Shown: positions 48,664-63,361, counted from the stretch's first letter. The stretch is 64,000 nucleotides of DNA from Nymphaea colorata (GCF_008831285.2 NC_045141.1:26525315-26589314); one strand, 5' to 3'. Translations and numbers: made by a program. Notes: generated by a model not told the origin, from the letters alone.

Positions 48664-51546
48664 GGCCCAAACATTCTTTTTAGGAGAATGGGGAACTAAT
48701 CTGTTGATAGTTGTTTATATCGTAACTGCTTTAACTAGTAAAATGGACAGAGCATCTGTAGAATCTCACTTGGCAACAATTAAGTGCAATGATTGGTAGC
48801 ATTATATCATGACAGTTTCAGTTATATGGCTTACCAAGGATCTGTTTGAATCTCTCCCTAGTAAGAGTCTATAATAGGAGAATTATAAATTATAAGAAGT
48901 TTGTAACTCAGACTGAAAATACTAATTGGAAGATAACTACTCACAAGAAAGTCAGAGATACTGAAGATTGCAATATGTTGGTCTTGGTGTTTTTACCAGC
49001 CTTGCTTTCCATGAAATATGTCTACCTGCCAGCAATTGGATGAAATCCTACTTTGACGTCTTGTTCACTAAAAAATTCTACTAATTGAGGGAAGCAAGTT
49101 GTTTGTTTTAGTTTCCTTTTGATTTGCATTAGTTTGTGCATTTCGATTGTCGCCCTGGCTAAGCTGAAACCTGAGACTAGTTCCTCTATTAGAATGTTTG
49201 GTGTGCTTTATCATGGTTTCTGCAGATATGTTTATTTTTTTCCTATCTAATCATTCTCCATCTATCCATTGTCGAAGAGAAAGCAAATGGCTATTACGAT
49301 TGGGATTTTCCTATGGTAACCCAGCAGTTGTCAGCTTAGTTCTTGCTTGTTTTGTTGTGAACAAGCAGAACCATGCACTTATAACTTCGGTAGATGCTTG
49401 TATATGTTACTTCTTCGTAAGAATACATAACAAAAAGTTTGGATGTAGATTAATTACATGTTTGAGCATAAGAGCATCACTTGCATGTGGTTATGTACTT
49501 TTTCTGGCATGTTCAACTTGAAGAGAAGTTTAATATAAGAGGAAGCACTAACATTATAATTGAAGGTTGAAATGTTCACATGCCATAGTCATCTGCATCG
49601 TGCTTACTGTTTCCTTCTGGGGATGCATATGAGATGATCTGTTTAACTTAGTCCTGTCATTCTTCCATCAGTCCATGTATGTGCATACTTCATGTTTCAC
49701 CGCAAAATAGGCCCATGCAGGCCACTTTCTTTGATGTCTTCTTACCATTCTCTTTCAGGTCTCATTGCATACGTGGAAGAACTGTGCAAAATTATTGGCT
49801 GATGGCTGGTGAAGTAGCTGTTTGATCAAAGAATTTTTGGTTTTCCTGCAAACAATCTCATTTCTAATTTCTCATAGATGTTGAATTGCTTGTTGAAGGC
49901 CTGGCTGAGTATGTAGTTTGGGAAATGGAGTACCAGACCTCGTTTTCCTGTGGGAGGAAAGTATTTTCCCTTTGCTGAGTCCCATAACCTGCCAGCATAT
50001 AGATGGAAAGAGAAAAGAGAATCACAAGCTGTAAATTCCATCAAATAATGAAGCAAAAAGCGGGATTGGTAAAAAAATCAGGGCCTAGACCTGCCAACTT
50101 AGCATTTTCCCACCCTCTTTAGTGTCAGCTTCAGGACTTCACGGGGAAAACTACATGTTCTGCCAAGTCCAGCATGTTTGAATGGAGCTGACAATCCAAA
50201 CTAGTACACTTGTTCCCATCAAAACAAATGGTTCTAGGTTGACACCAAATTATTGATCCCTTTCAACAATGATCAGGCTCTTGGTATAGAAGGACAAAAC
50301 CGACGGCCGGTTGGTCCAACAGTAGCATTCCACCTGGATGATGGGCGTCAATTGCACTGGGAAAGCTAATCTAGATTCGGCTGCTTGCAAGATGACCATT
50401 TTAGACAACAAGAACCTGACCTGAAGTTGATAAATTTGACATAATACTGGAACCGAATGGAGGATCAAAATGGAAGCTTTGTCATGCATATGAAAGCCAG
50501 CCTTAGGTATGGTTTCCACTTCCCACGTATCCATCGAGTTTGACTCATTTTGAAAACGATATAACACTAGTCCGTTGACATAATTGGGCAGTTAAAATAG
50601 TTTATTTTTAGACTACTCATGATGATTTACTTTGATAAGATTAAATCATTGTTTCTAGTAAAACTTGCCACTTTGTAATTGTAGGTGAAGATTTTGATTC
50701 AATCTAAAATGGGTCATCCACAAACTCAACTCGTTTACGTTTGGAGTGGCTTATGCTTGAAAAGTGTCATGTATATTGAACCCTGATTGGTGTGAACCAT
50801 GTCAGGTGACAACCTTTAGCTATAACGTTAATAGATTGAACTGGGGTGATTCTGATATCGTTCTTGATCTGGCAAAGCAAAAGCTCGACCTATTTGCAAC
50901 CAGTCTTGTTGAACTTATCCATTTTAAAGCTGAGATTTAGAATTGATTCTTTTTGGGTTTCAGTAAGGATGCCGAACCTGGTTTTATACAGCTATGAAGC
51001 GGCAACAACCTACGGCAATACCCTTGGCTCATCCTGTCCCTAAAATTAAATGTTCATTGATGTTTGAAATTAAAAAAAAAAATGCTCTGCTTCTTATCGG
51101 AAAGTTCTAAAATGCACGCTGGGACCGTATTAGCCGAGCTTTGGGTGGAATCTGTGTTTTGTTCGTCTTTTTCTACCGTTTTATATAAAATCTAGCGCTG
51201 CAAATCAAATCTCCTGAAATTTGCATGATCGAAAATCCTGGCTGTTATAAAAATGGGGGTAGCTAATGGGTAGCATAGCTGCTGTACTGGCTAGTCTAGC
51301 TCACTATGGATCAGCTGATATCACCGAACCGCGTCTATGTCCAGGCCTTGTCTCAGGTGGGCTGTCGTAGACTGGAATACGTTGGTCAAGATATGTCTGC
51401 GACTGCTTGTGTGTACATTGATGGAATTTTTGTTTGATCCAACACTAATGATATGATTATCGTGTTTATATAATTTTTCTGATTACTTCTTAATTGAAGA
51501 GTTTAAGCAGTTCGTACCTCCATGTTTATCTTTATCAGTTTGCAGT

Positions 51547-51621
<75 letters not shown>

Positions 51622-53517
51622 CTGCTGAGAGGAAGATGTCCTTCTCACCATCACCATCCATGCCTCTGTTCATCGACAGTGGTGATCGGCCGAGGAGCAA
51701 ACTGACATCTCTGATGTCCAATTGTCCATATAGGAAAGCTTCTACATGTATTTGTGTATGCATAGGAAATGCAACCATCAGCTTTCTGCTTTTGGTTGCT
51801 TATAGTCATACGGGTGCTCACGATCACGAACAGAATGAAAATCAAGCGCAGGACTCTTTGCCTTTTCGCCCTTTTACTTTGGTCTGCTTTATTGACTTCA
51901 TTTGACTGTGTCTGATAAGAGTTGAATCCATTTATTGATTCCATAGATACTAGAGGAGTCCGGGACTTTCAAGTGCTATTTTTTGCCATTTCCGGTAGAG
52001 GAGTTATCCGGAAAGGAGAACGGTCTCCATTTGGGTAAAGCATCGTCGGAATAGGATCGAAGCATCATCCCGGTGGGTGTTTGCATGATACTAGCCAACC
52101 ATACCTAATCAAGGAGATGACCACCGTCATGACTTTGTAATATTGCCTTAAGATTTTCAAGTTGAAGAGTTAAGGCATAACTTGATGAAGCTGCTCTGGT
52201 GGCACAACATTGGTGGGTTAGCCTAATGCCAAAATAATTGAGAAAGAGTGGAAAAGTTTGCAACTGGGTTGAACTTCTTAATGTTGGATCCTTTAATGAT
52301 TATTTGGCAGCAAGTACACTTTGTAAGTGTTTAGTAAATCTGACTAACCTAAATGTTAAACTATATTTGTAGAACACTTATTCTAGTGCTCTATGAATCT
52401 ATCTCAATTTTTGAGGCTTTGAGGCAAGTTGTGAAACCCTCACATAGTATTTATGCTGCCAAACGACCTATCAAAGAGCAGCTTTGTGTAGGTAACATAT
52501 CCATTTAGGAAAGGGACAAGGACCCCTTCTCCTTTGAATTTTGAGTATAATTTTTTTTTTTTACTTCATGAAATCTTGCTGGGCATGCTTAAAAAGTGGA
52601 TTACCAGTTATGGGAAACTTCTTGGAGATGCAGCAGCTTCTAGCTTTCCAAATGGGGGAACTCCCTCGTGAATGTTGACCTTCCTTGCGTTTTTCCATTG
52701 GAGATGTCTTCTGTTGTCTAGGAATTACTTTATGTGATAATCTGTTGCTTGGTGGGTCCAGACCAGGTTACTTGGTGATGCATCTTGTCAACTTAAAACA
52801 CATAGGACTTAATTTCAAGCTATTTGATGCTTTCATTATTAAAAATTAAACTTACTTACAACCGAAAGCGATACAAAAGAAAAACTAAGTATCAACTATT
52901 ATCTTATACAAATCTGGCAATTGAGATGCACTTTTGCTTAAAAGCTTAGCCTTACTGAACCACCCTTGAGGTCCTTCAATTACAATGCATGTATAAACTT
53001 CGTTGGGGTCGTGAAATAAATGGATTAAATATTTTCTAAAACATGAAATACAAAATGCCACTTTGCCAACAAAGAAGAAAAAAAATGAGAGTTCCTAACA
53101 AATGAGTCATACTGAACACATCAATTTGGTCATTTTTGAGAAAACATTTTGCACGTGGATTATGCCTTTTCTATTTATTTCTGAAATTTTTCGTAGCTCT
53201 CGTTGACAAGTTATTTGGTTGTGTTTGTCTTTTAAATCACATCCTGAGGTCGTGTAGATATATCAAGTTAGCCAAAAGGGTCTGTCTTCTCAGTTTTCTT
53301 GTTCGTTGAACTTCATTTGATGGCCTTTATATGAAATTCCTAGTCCCGTAAGGTAACAAGTTGACTAATAGTTTTTCTGTTTTAGAGTTTGCTTTGAATT
53401 CACTCGTACCTGGTCGGGTGAACCGCGCCCTTGGTCAAGCCAACTAATCCGTCCGTAAGCTATCGGAAGGCATTACATTGCAAAATATTACAAACATTGT
53501 CATATAAATTCAAATCT
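48664..53517. other. Long gene-poor intergenic region
   Basis: About 4.9 kb with only short, isolated ORFs on both strands and no domain similarity. The only structured feature found is the TA microsatellite at 51551. The ORFs flanking that repeat are artefacts. Confidence 0.45.
51551..51620 (+). repeat. (TA)35 microsatellite
   Basis: Seventy bases of perfect TA dinucleotide in intergenic DNA. Confidence 0.97.
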
Positions 53518-54431
53518 CTCTCTCTCGCTCTCTCAAACATATGTAAGTATAAATATGCGATGCTTCTACCGTTCGCTCTTCGCTTCTTCGATTTGACCCC
53601 CTTCTCCTCCTCTCCTGCAGGACTCCTGAGAATTCATAATTTGAGTAAGAACCCCCTCCAATCCTCCCCGTCGTTCCCATGGGAATGAAACAACGTGAGA
53701 ATTCGGGCAGTTGCTTTCACAACAGGAGAGCGGCGGACCTGGTGGCGTTGCTCGACTCCTTGAGGGTTCTTTGAATTTCAACTGCGGTTTTTCCTTTTCA
53801 CATCGATTCCTCTCCTTAGGCTTAAGCCGTCTTTCTCGCCACCCCCGTCGAAGATTTGGTTGGTGATTGCTCGTGAAAAGGCCCTCTTTTAGAATAACTG
53901 GAGCTGTGGGTATTATATTAAACAGGTACTCTTGTTTTATTGTTGGTTTTGCTTCTATTGGTAATCAATGGCATCAAAAGAAAAATGTCTTCTTTATGCA
54001 TAATACTACCGAAGCATGTGGAAATTCAGTTGTTTTCTTCATTGTCACAGGCGTCACACGTTTGATGGAGTATCTAATTGATTTCTGTCATTCTTCGCAT
54101 TTTCTCAATTGACAGGAAATAATATGAACAGTTACTGGAATCTTACGGAGCAATCATGGAGGACTAAGGAATGGTCATGGCGGATTTTGTGAATAAATTC
54201 ATTAGCTCGAAATAGGAGACCGTCAATTGAATTAAGCTTTTGCTTTACTCGTTTGATTCTTCTTTAGAAACTTGAGCTCAAGATAATTGGAGTCCTTAGC
54301 TACCTTGATGCTTCCGAACAAGAAGTAGAAGATGGTTTCAGTCATTTAGGTTTAAATCGGTATTTGCTTTTTGGGCAAGTTTACAACTTTATATGAAGCC
54401 TTTCCGGGAGGGTTTTAAAATTTGATCAACA
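53518..54431 (+). other. Probable 5' leader of the ARABIDILLO gene with upstream ORFs
   Basis: A CT-rich stretch (53517-53534) and GC-richer DNA at 53560-53860 look like promoter and leader. Upstream of the main ATG lie short ORFs, including 54124-54192 (22 codons plus stop), one at about 54309 (MLPNKK) and one at about 54394. Transcript boundaries and any leader introns are inferred, not seen. Confidence 0.4.
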
Positions 54432-57400
54432 ATGAGCCGAAGGGTACGCCGAAAAACCATCCTCAACCAGGATAAGGAGAAGGTTGTCGTCCACAATTCT
54501 TGTGGCAATGGGGTATGTGAGGAAACCTGTCATTCGGAGGGTAACTTAGTAGATGCCGACTGGACAAGTCTACCAGATGACACAGTTGTTCAAATATTTT
54601 CGTGCTTGAACTATAGAGACAGAGCTAGCCTTTCTTCTACTTGCAAGACTTTTCGGACTCTAGGATCTTCTCCATATTTGTGGACTTCATTAGATTTGCG
54701 TGCACACAAGTGCGACATTAGGACAGCAGCTTCCCTCGCTAGTCGATGCAAAAATCTGAAGAAGCTGAGGTTTCGTGGTTCCGATTCAGCTAACGCAGTG
54801 ATGTTTCTCCATGCCCGGGATCTTCGGGAGATAAGTGGTGATTGTTGCAGGGACATCACTGATGCAACTCTGTCGGTAATGGCTGCTCGACATGAAGCCC
54901 TCGAGAGCCTCCAGATTGGACCTGACTTCTGTGATAGGATCACTAGCGATGCAATTCAGAAGGTTTCCATGTGCTGTCCAAAGTTGAAGAGGTTGCGGTT
55001 ATCAGGAGTGAGGGACATTGATGGAGAGGCAATCCTTTCGTTGGTGAGAAACTGTAAGCAGCTTGTAGAGATTGGGTTCATGGATTGCTTGAGGGTTGAT
55101 GCACCCGCACTTGAAGATGCTGTGTCGGTTAAATTTCTCTCTCTTTCAGGGTCAAAACACATAAATTGGAGTTTGTCCTCCCAGGCTTTGAGTAAATTGC
55201 CCAATTTGGTTGGTTTAGATGTTTCTCGAACGGATGTGCCCACCAGTGCTATTCTCAGATTGCTATCTTCCGAGAGCTTGAAGATTGTAAATGCCTTGCA
55301 TTGCTTATCTTTTGAAGAGGGTGGCAATTATGCATCGTCTGATGTTAAGTCTAAATTTCTTCTTACTCCATTCACTGACATGTTTAAAGGGCTCTCTTCC
55401 TTGATCTGTGGTTTGGTTCAGCAGGAAAGAGTTTTGGAGAATGATAGTAAGCTATTCTGGCTCTCTTCCTTGATTAGTGGTTTGGTTCAGCAGGAAAGAA
55501 TAACTAAGATCGATAAAAAACTACTTTGGAACCAGAGAAACCAAATAGCGGTTGATGGTACCTCTAGGGATGTTATAGATTGGATGGAGTGGGTTCTCTC
55601 ACATTCTCTACTGCGCATTGCAGAAAACAATCCTCCTGGACTGGATGGTTTTTGGGTGGGGCAAGGTGCGGCATTGCTGTTGAGTCTAGTCCAAAGCCTT
55701 CAAGAAGATGTCCAAGAGAGAGCTGCTACCGGGTTGGCAACTTTTGTAGTTATTGATGATGAAAATGCAACTGTTCACCCTGGAAGGGCAGAAGCAGTGA
55801 TGTCAGGGGCTGGAATTCGTCTTCTACTTAACCTTGCTAGGTCTTGTCGAGAGGGTGTCCAATCAGAGGCAGCAAAAGTAATTATTATGACTTAATTGTC
55901 TTCAGTACTGTCATAGGTTCTTTAGGTTTCATCAAGTTTTTGTTCGCTAATGGTTCCCACTTTTACTTGATAAAGGTTAAAAAGTCCTTTATGCTTTAAG
56001 GATGTTTTTGACTGGTTTTCTCCTGATCATGCTTTTCTATGAATGATGCTGAAGCGTTAAATGTGCAGGCTATAGCAAATCTGTCTGTGAATGCTGATGT
56101 TGCCAAAGCGGTGGCTGTTGAAGGAGGAATCAGTCTCCTTGCTGCCCTTGCAAAGTCTCCAAACAGATTGGTTGCTGAAGAGGCAGCAGGAGGCCTTTGG
56201 AACCTTTCCGTTGGAGAGGAACACAAGGTTAGTTTGTTCTGGCTAATTTCTGATACACCATCTTGATTCTACATATTATACTTTTTTGTCTTTCTCTCTG
56301 CTTTGATTTAAAAATGGACTGCCTATGAATTTTTATTGTTTCATCTCTTAGGCAGCTATTGCTGAAGCGGGTGGAGTACAAGCCCTGGTTGACCTTATAT
56401 TCAAATGGCCTTCGGGTGGTGATGGAGTCCTTGTATGTGTTTGTCTTTTCTGTTTCTTCACATACTTTGCTCAACAAGCTACAATGTGCATCATGGTGAA
56501 CAAGTTTCTCTTCACTTTTGGATTGTTTATCCTTCGAGAATAGGAGCGTGCTGCTGGAGCGCTTGCAAATTTGGCAGCAGATGATAAATGTAGTATGGAA
56601 GTTGCTGTGGCTGGTGGAGTCCATGCACTGGTGATGCTAGCTCGATCTTGCAAATCTGAGGGGGTGCAGGAGCAGGTGTTCTCAAACATTTCATTTTACA
56701 ATTCATTTTTATCTACAGTTGGTTGTGGCATCAGGTGTGCCATATTTCTCATGGTTTTAGTCTTTTAGTCATAGATTACATATATAAAAAGAAGTCTGTA
56801 TGCTTCAGCTACTTGTTTGCATTGTTTCATGTCTTGTTAGTACCAGTCATATCTGCCTATTTGTACCCTTCCTGTTATTTGGTTGTTGACATTGTCCCTG
56901 CTTTGGTGGTGGTTGTCAAGTACTTATTTATGTCCACTTTTTCTGTTTAAGCCTTAACACAACAAAAATGACACTTTGTCATTGTTTACAGAAAATACTA
57001 TTATACTCTAGGGGTCTTTGTGTCATGGACATAAACATTTTTCCTGAAAATCTTGTTATCATAGAAAATATATTGAAAGAGGAAAGAGGGCTATAAATAA
57101 GTTCTCAAAGTATGAATGGAGGATAGCATATGCAGAGAAGACATAAAGACGTACTGAACTTTCAAGACCACAATCTTTTCTTTACCCTGAGTTGGTTACA
57201 AAATTTGAAACTGCTTTGGTCTTGTCTTTCTTTCATCGTTATCCATTTACAAGTAAGTTTATTCCTAGTGAAAAAAAATCCTTTTAACCTGCATTTGTTG
57301 GAAGCAGAGTTGTGTTTATCACTTATATTCTCTCCAAAGTGCATAAAGTCTAGTCTTGCTATTACACTTAAAGTTTTAAAATAATTTAATGATAGTGCTA

Positions 57401-60400
57401 TTTGCACAATCATCTACTTGCAACTTGTTTTGTTGATTCTGATTCATTGTCCCTCTTTACTTGAACTTCCTTCTCAGGCTGCTCGTGCTTTGGCTAATTT
57501 GGCTGCACATGGGGACAGCAATGGTAATAATGCTGCTGTCGGACAGGAGGCAGGTGCTCTTGAAGCCCTGGTACAGCTCACTTGTTCTAACCATGAAGGT
57601 GTAAGGTAAAACATCAACTGCACGTCTAAAATTCAATTCTTGTTCCCTTTTTGAGCTTGAATTGAAACCATAGTCTCAAACATCATTCTTGGTAAGTTTT
57701 TCCTTAATCCTTTTTTCTAAATTCTAAATCATGTTTTTTCTCAGGGAAATTTCAAAATTTCAGACAATTTTAAAATATGGAAGATAGATTAAACAAATTA
57801 TAAAATTATGGGTCCTGTATTTTTTCTTAGAAAAACATTGGCAAACATACAGAAAAGCTTTTTAAAATATAAAAGAAACAAATAATAAAAAACATATATT
57901 TAAAATATGCACTTTTCTTAAAAGGGAGATATTGAGATATCATCAAGACAATGTGACAATGTTTAATTTTCTAATAATATTTTGACGATATTGCAACGGT
58001 TTGCCTGACAATATCAGCCAATTTCAAAATGCTGAAAATATTGTGATATTTTCAAATTTCGTTGATATTTGTGACCATCATTGGAATGTCTTCCTGTCAT
58101 CATATTTCTAATGATTGAGATGGTTGACTGTAAGGGTTAGGAAACCAAAAAGGCTTTTCTTCTTTATTAAATGCCTCTTCTTCCAGGATCGATATGCAAT
58201 TAATGTTTGCTGTTTGTAATATATTATTTGTCCAACTCCTATGCTTAAAGTGTTCTTCCATTCATGGATATATATCTACTTTAAGAACTTCTGTAGTAAT
58301 TATTCTGCAAAAGATTATTCTCAGCATTTTACAATAGCTATGCAGAAAATTTCTAAACTTATTCTTCCCTTTCCTCTTTTCTTAAAACTCGGTTTTGGAT
58401 CCAATGGCCTCATATTTAGGTCTGCATTTTGCATTCTGAGGTACTGTATTTTATGAATTAAATCAAGGTTGTTGATTACAGTTTTATGCATGTGTTTATA
58501 TGTGTGTGTTTTTATGTGTGGGTGCTTGTTTGTGTATGATTGTGGTTGCATATTTTATTGGGAGATGGTTGCTTCATTTATTTTTTGCTATATTTTGATG
58601 CTTTTGACTTGCAACAGACAAGAGGCTGCTGGTGCTTTGTGGAACTTGTCATTTGATGATAGAAATAGAGAAGCAATTGCAGCTTCAGGTGGTGTGGAGG
58701 CCTTGGTATGTTCTCTTTCTCACATTGGTTCCTGGTCCATGCTGTTTCCAATGGAATGTATATCTCTTTGTTATCTTTCGTGGTTAAGAAATGCTGCTAT
58801 CCTTTTCCAATTCATAATTACATGCTTGTTTAATGTTTGAAGGAGTAACAAAAACACACTCAGGTTTGAACATAAACAGCCATGATTGGAGCACTTCTCC
58901 AACCCGCACTATGAATCAACCTCCTTTCAGGCCGCTTTAATTAATGTGTACACCAAAAATGGGCAATTAATGGAAATTGTTGAAACATGAGCATTTTTCG
59001 TGTTGTTTCACTGAAAGTTGGGTGCCTTGTGACATGCATTCTCTTTCAGTGTTCTTGGTTAGATTTTTCTCTGACCTAGGAGATTATCGCCTTTCTCATG
59101 TGCCATCATGTGTAGTTTGCTGATGTCATGTTTATTGCTTTGTGATTTATAATTATATTTTTACTAATCATAAGCGTGAGTCTATCCCCCTGGCCATAGA
59201 TATATTTAAATTTCCCTTTCAACAGTACTGAGGGATAATAACATTCTGCATGTGTGAATGGGGATTTCACATACAGATACACTTGCTTAGATACTGATGC
59301 TATTCACGCTATTTTGCTTTTACTAGAAGTAATTTTCATTTTTGGGTCTGTGTACATTGTTGTTCATCTTATTGTCACAACTAGTACCGACTTTTTACTT
59401 TCAAGACTGTTTTAAGCATCTTTCTATTGAAAGCTGGAAAGAGTATGATTTATGTGCATTTACTTTGTTCGTCATTCTTACTAGGTTTTGTTTGATTAGG
59501 TGGCTCTGGCACAGACTTGTTCAAATGGTTCTCAAGGCCTTCAAGAAAGAGCTGCTGGTGCATTATGGGGATTATCTGTTTCTGAAGCTAATAGGTGAGC
59601 TGTTTTGAGCTAGAATCCCTCTTTAAGATTTTATATCTTCATGATAACATGATATGTATCTAACCTTACAGTTACCCATTGAGTTGTACATTGTGGTACA
59701 AAAATAAAATAGCAACTATTTATGGACAGCGAGAGAAAGTTATCAAAGATGCTGTATCACCCTCTTCTTTTGAACACAAAAGATGGATGAAACTCTGTTC
59801 TCTTGTTGTTGATCCAGTCTAGTTTACAAATACATTTTGATGTGGTGTGGCCTCTTACATTTTTACTACAGTCTACAGCATGTTTGAACAGAAAATGAGT
59901 TCAGACAGCACTTAGGTGTGGGTGCTTTCAGGAGGGTGCAGTCAGCTGCACCTGACATGGCTGAATTTACACCTGCACCTTCACCCAGTATGTATATATG
60001 TGGGTTTGGTGACCTCCATGAAGAGTGGATGTTACGTAGCTTCTCTGCTTGCTGTATGTATGACACAAGTCTGCTGCTTTATATTCATGCTGCCAATGAC
60101 GCCTCCTGCAGCTAGGATATTTTATCAGCAGAAGTTGAATTTTCTTTATCTTTAACAAAAGTAGTCAATATTCTTGGGCATATTGATTCTCTAACATAAT
60201 CCTTTTTCTTTTTCAGTATTGCTATTGGACAAGAAGGTGGTGTTCCACCACTCATTGCTTTAGCACGCTCTGATGCTGAAGTGAGTATTTTCTATCTGAT
60301 GAATGTATCTTCCTTTTTGAAACATTTTAGTGTTTAATTTACAATGTCTCCTCTATCCTGATGGATGCTTTCAAGTGAAATGTTCATGCAACATATTTTC

Positions 60401-63361
60401 TTGTATGCTACATCAAGTATCTTCACTCTTCAGCTGTAATTAACATGCTTTGTTTTTATATTAGTATGTTTGTTTCAAAAGAAGTTGTCACCTGTTTTTT
60501 CTTTATCTTTTCAGGATGTCCATGAGACTGCTGCAGGTGCACTTTGGAATCTTGCTTTCAACCCTGGCAATGCTCTTAGGATAGTAGAGGAAGGGGGTGT
60601 TCCAGCCCTTGTACACCTCTGTTGTTCTTCTGTGTCAAAAATGGCACGCTTCATGGCTGCACTGGCCCTTGCTTATATGTTTGATGGCAGGTATACCTAT
60701 GCATGGTTATTTTTCATTCTTTTTTTTTAACATAATCTCTGCCAAATTGCTATTCAGACTTGTTTATGCAGTTTTTTTTCATTGGATGGTTTAGGTAGTT
60801 TGTTTTTATTGTTCAAGCTGTTGCCAGGGCAGCGTATCTTCTCAATCAACTTTTTACTAGAGCTTGTGCTTAGCTGGAAATATGTTTTGCAATGAAAATT
60901 GTTTAAGAACTATTTTTTGGTCCAATTCTTTAGATCCTGAATCACACTCACTTTTACGCAATTACATATTCCATGGAACTTTCTCTATTTCAGTGCAACT
61001 TTCTCAATTCCAATGCTACTTCTTTTGGGGCTGATGTATTTTTGTTTATACAGAATGGATGAAGTTGCTTTAATTGGATCATCTGCAGAAGGCGGTTCAA
61101 AGGCAGGAAGCCTGGATGGTGCTAGAAAAATAGCGCTAAAGCATATTGAAGCTTTTATTCAGGCGTTTTATGATCCACCACTATTCTCTGCAGCAGCTGC
61201 ATCCTCAGCTTCAACCTCGTTAGCTCAAGTGGTGGAGGCAGTGCGGATACAGGAAGCAGGCCATCTTAGATGCAGGTTCTTTCTGAGATTCTGTTCAATA
61301 AAGTTGCCGTAGGTGACAAGTTAGTTCTGAGATACTGTATGCTAATCAAGAATGTGGCAATTAAATTTCAAATGAAGTTGGTCAAATCAAAACCTATAAT
61401 AAGCTTTGAAGTTGTGGACTTCTATTGCAAAAGCAGATATTATCTTTATTTATTAATTTATTTTCAACCTTAAATCATTTCATTTTAGTTCTAAGACAAA
61501 TCCAGTATATGTCATAGAGACATCTGTAGGAGTGGCAGGTTTTGCCGTATGCTGTCTAGCCTGAAGCAGATGAGGGAAATACTTACTGGCACATTGGTTG
61601 TTGTGACCTGGTTAATGAATGTCTATATGCAGATTGTGATGGCCTTGCCATCTGAAAGATTATATTTTGGGCAGTGAGTGCCTGCATGCAGCTAGCAACC
61701 TGCCATGATCTGTACCTTTTTAAAAGCAGTTTGGTAAATATGCATAAGCTAAGATTTCTGATTCGCCTTGTAACATCCATAACTTCAATCTAGTCCCCTT
61801 GCAGAATCACTTGTGCATGCTGAGTACATCTATGCTTGAAAATTTTTATGATTGACATATTTGTCTATTTGGCATTGGTGAAGATCGTTCCCTGGCCTCA
61901 GGGTCTGTTTATACGATCTTTCTGTGACATATACACTGATGTGGATGCAGACGTGCATGCCGTGTTCCCACATACTCTGTCTGGATCATATTTATATGTT
62001 TAAGTATAATCCTTTTGATATTTAAAGATCTTGAGAACCCAGTTGTTACCTTTTTATTTATTTTTGTATAATTTAACATGTGGTGTCCACAGGCAATCTT
62101 TCATAGACTTCACATAAAATGAATTCAAATTCTTAACAAGCTGTTGTTACCAAGTCACAGGCACAACCTAACAGGTCCATGTAAATTTGATGCACCTTCT
62201 TGAAATTTTAGTGGAAAAATGCAAGACGAGCACATGGATTTTAATAAACAAGAAACCTAAATTTTGATATTTTCTATGAGCAACATTGATATTGTTTCAA
62301 TCTCATAAAGCATCAAAAAGATGTTCACTAGCACAAGTCTCACAATGAGCATGGCATAGCACGCTTAATCAAGGACTGAGACGGAATGGTGCATTTCCTG
62401 TGCTGCAGTTTTGAATTCCTTGTAATGAAGGTAAACCAAGATGTCTAGAGGTCTGGCTATAGCAGGAGACCCTGTTGGGTGTTTTTTTGTTTTTTCTGAA
62501 TATATATTTATAATGAATAGGTGGTGTTATGAATTCTAAATTGCATTAGTTAACCAGTATAGTGGTTATTTTTCTCCACAGAATCAGGCATTGTATCGGG
62601 TTATCTGCTTCTGTCATGCATTTTTGTTTTGGTTGTATTTCTCCCTTATGGTTATTCTTGAAAAAACCAATCTATGCTTTTCTGGCAGTGGGGCAGAAAT
62701 TGGGAGATTTGTCAGCATGCTGCGGAATGCATCACCTACTTTGAGAGCATGTGCCGCTTTTGCTCTTCTCCAGGTACATACAATGCATCATGTATCTGCT
62801 CAAGAAGACAAAAAGGACAGTTAGACAACTTGGTTAGAGAATATGAGCTCATACTTTGCAACTGAAAATATTTTCCCTAATGCTGGGATGCTCTAGGTTA
62901 ATGTTTTTATAGTGAAATCCCTTTTAAGGTATATTTTGTCGATTAGAGAACTGTCAGCTGTTGATTTGAAATGTGATAAGTCAGTGGTTTACATATTAGT
63001 CGCTAGTTCAATGACTTTTTTCCCCGTAAGTTGGCATTTGATACTTTAAGTCAGGAAGCTTTACCGACCGAGCATGTGGGCTATTTGTTCACTTTTGGTA
63101 GGACTGAGCAAGACTCTTCCCCATCACATCTGATTTATTCTCACCATTGGTTTGATACGGCTCATTTCTTGCTTGCAGTTCACAATTCCTGGCAGCCGAC
63201 ATGCTATGCACCATGCAGGCCTCTTGCACAAGGCTAGTGCGTCCCGTATATTGCGTTCAGCTGCAGCATCAGCAACAGCCCCAGTAGAAGCCAAAATCTT
63301 TGCAAGAATTGTCTTACGCAATCTTGAACATCATCCAATTGACTCATGCAGCTTGACGTGA
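54432..63361 (+). CDS. ARABIDILLO: ARABIDILLO-type F-box/LRR/armadillo-repeat protein
   Basis: Twelve exons: 54432-55877, 56069-56227, 56352-56432, 56544-56675, 57478-57605, 58618-58705, 59500-59594, 60217-60280, 60515-60690, 61054-61275, 62689-62773 and 63179-63361. Phase is continuous, giving 952 residues, close to the roughly 930 of Arabidopsis homologues. The N-terminus has a basic RRVRRK patch suitable as a nuclear signal. The F-box is at about 43-88 (DWTSLPDDTVVQIFSCLNYR), followed by leucine-rich repeats to about 310. Armadillo repeats run from about 390 (AATGLATFVV, AAGGLWNLSV, AAGALANLAADDKCSME, AAGALWNLSFDDRNRE) to the C-terminus (GHLRCSGAEIGRFVSML; IFARIVLRNLEHH). Known ARABIDILLO proteins are nuclear F-box components that promote lateral root branching. 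Exon 1 carries an in-frame 23-residue tandem duplication between the LRR and ARM parts. Confidence 0.97.
55392..55529 (+). repeat. In-frame 69-base tandem duplication in ARABIDILLO exon 1
   Basis: Residues 321-343 and 344-366 are tandem copies, both starting LSSLI, then GLVQQER and ending KLFW or KLLW. Each copy spans 69 bases (55392-55460 and 55461-55529), so the frame is kept. It lies in the linker between the leucine-rich repeats and the armadillo repeats. Confidence 0.93.

Noticed and set aside
49198-49521. 107-residue plus ORF in the gene-poor region
   Set aside because: Cys/Phe-rich translation without domain, splice context or promoter; likely chance.
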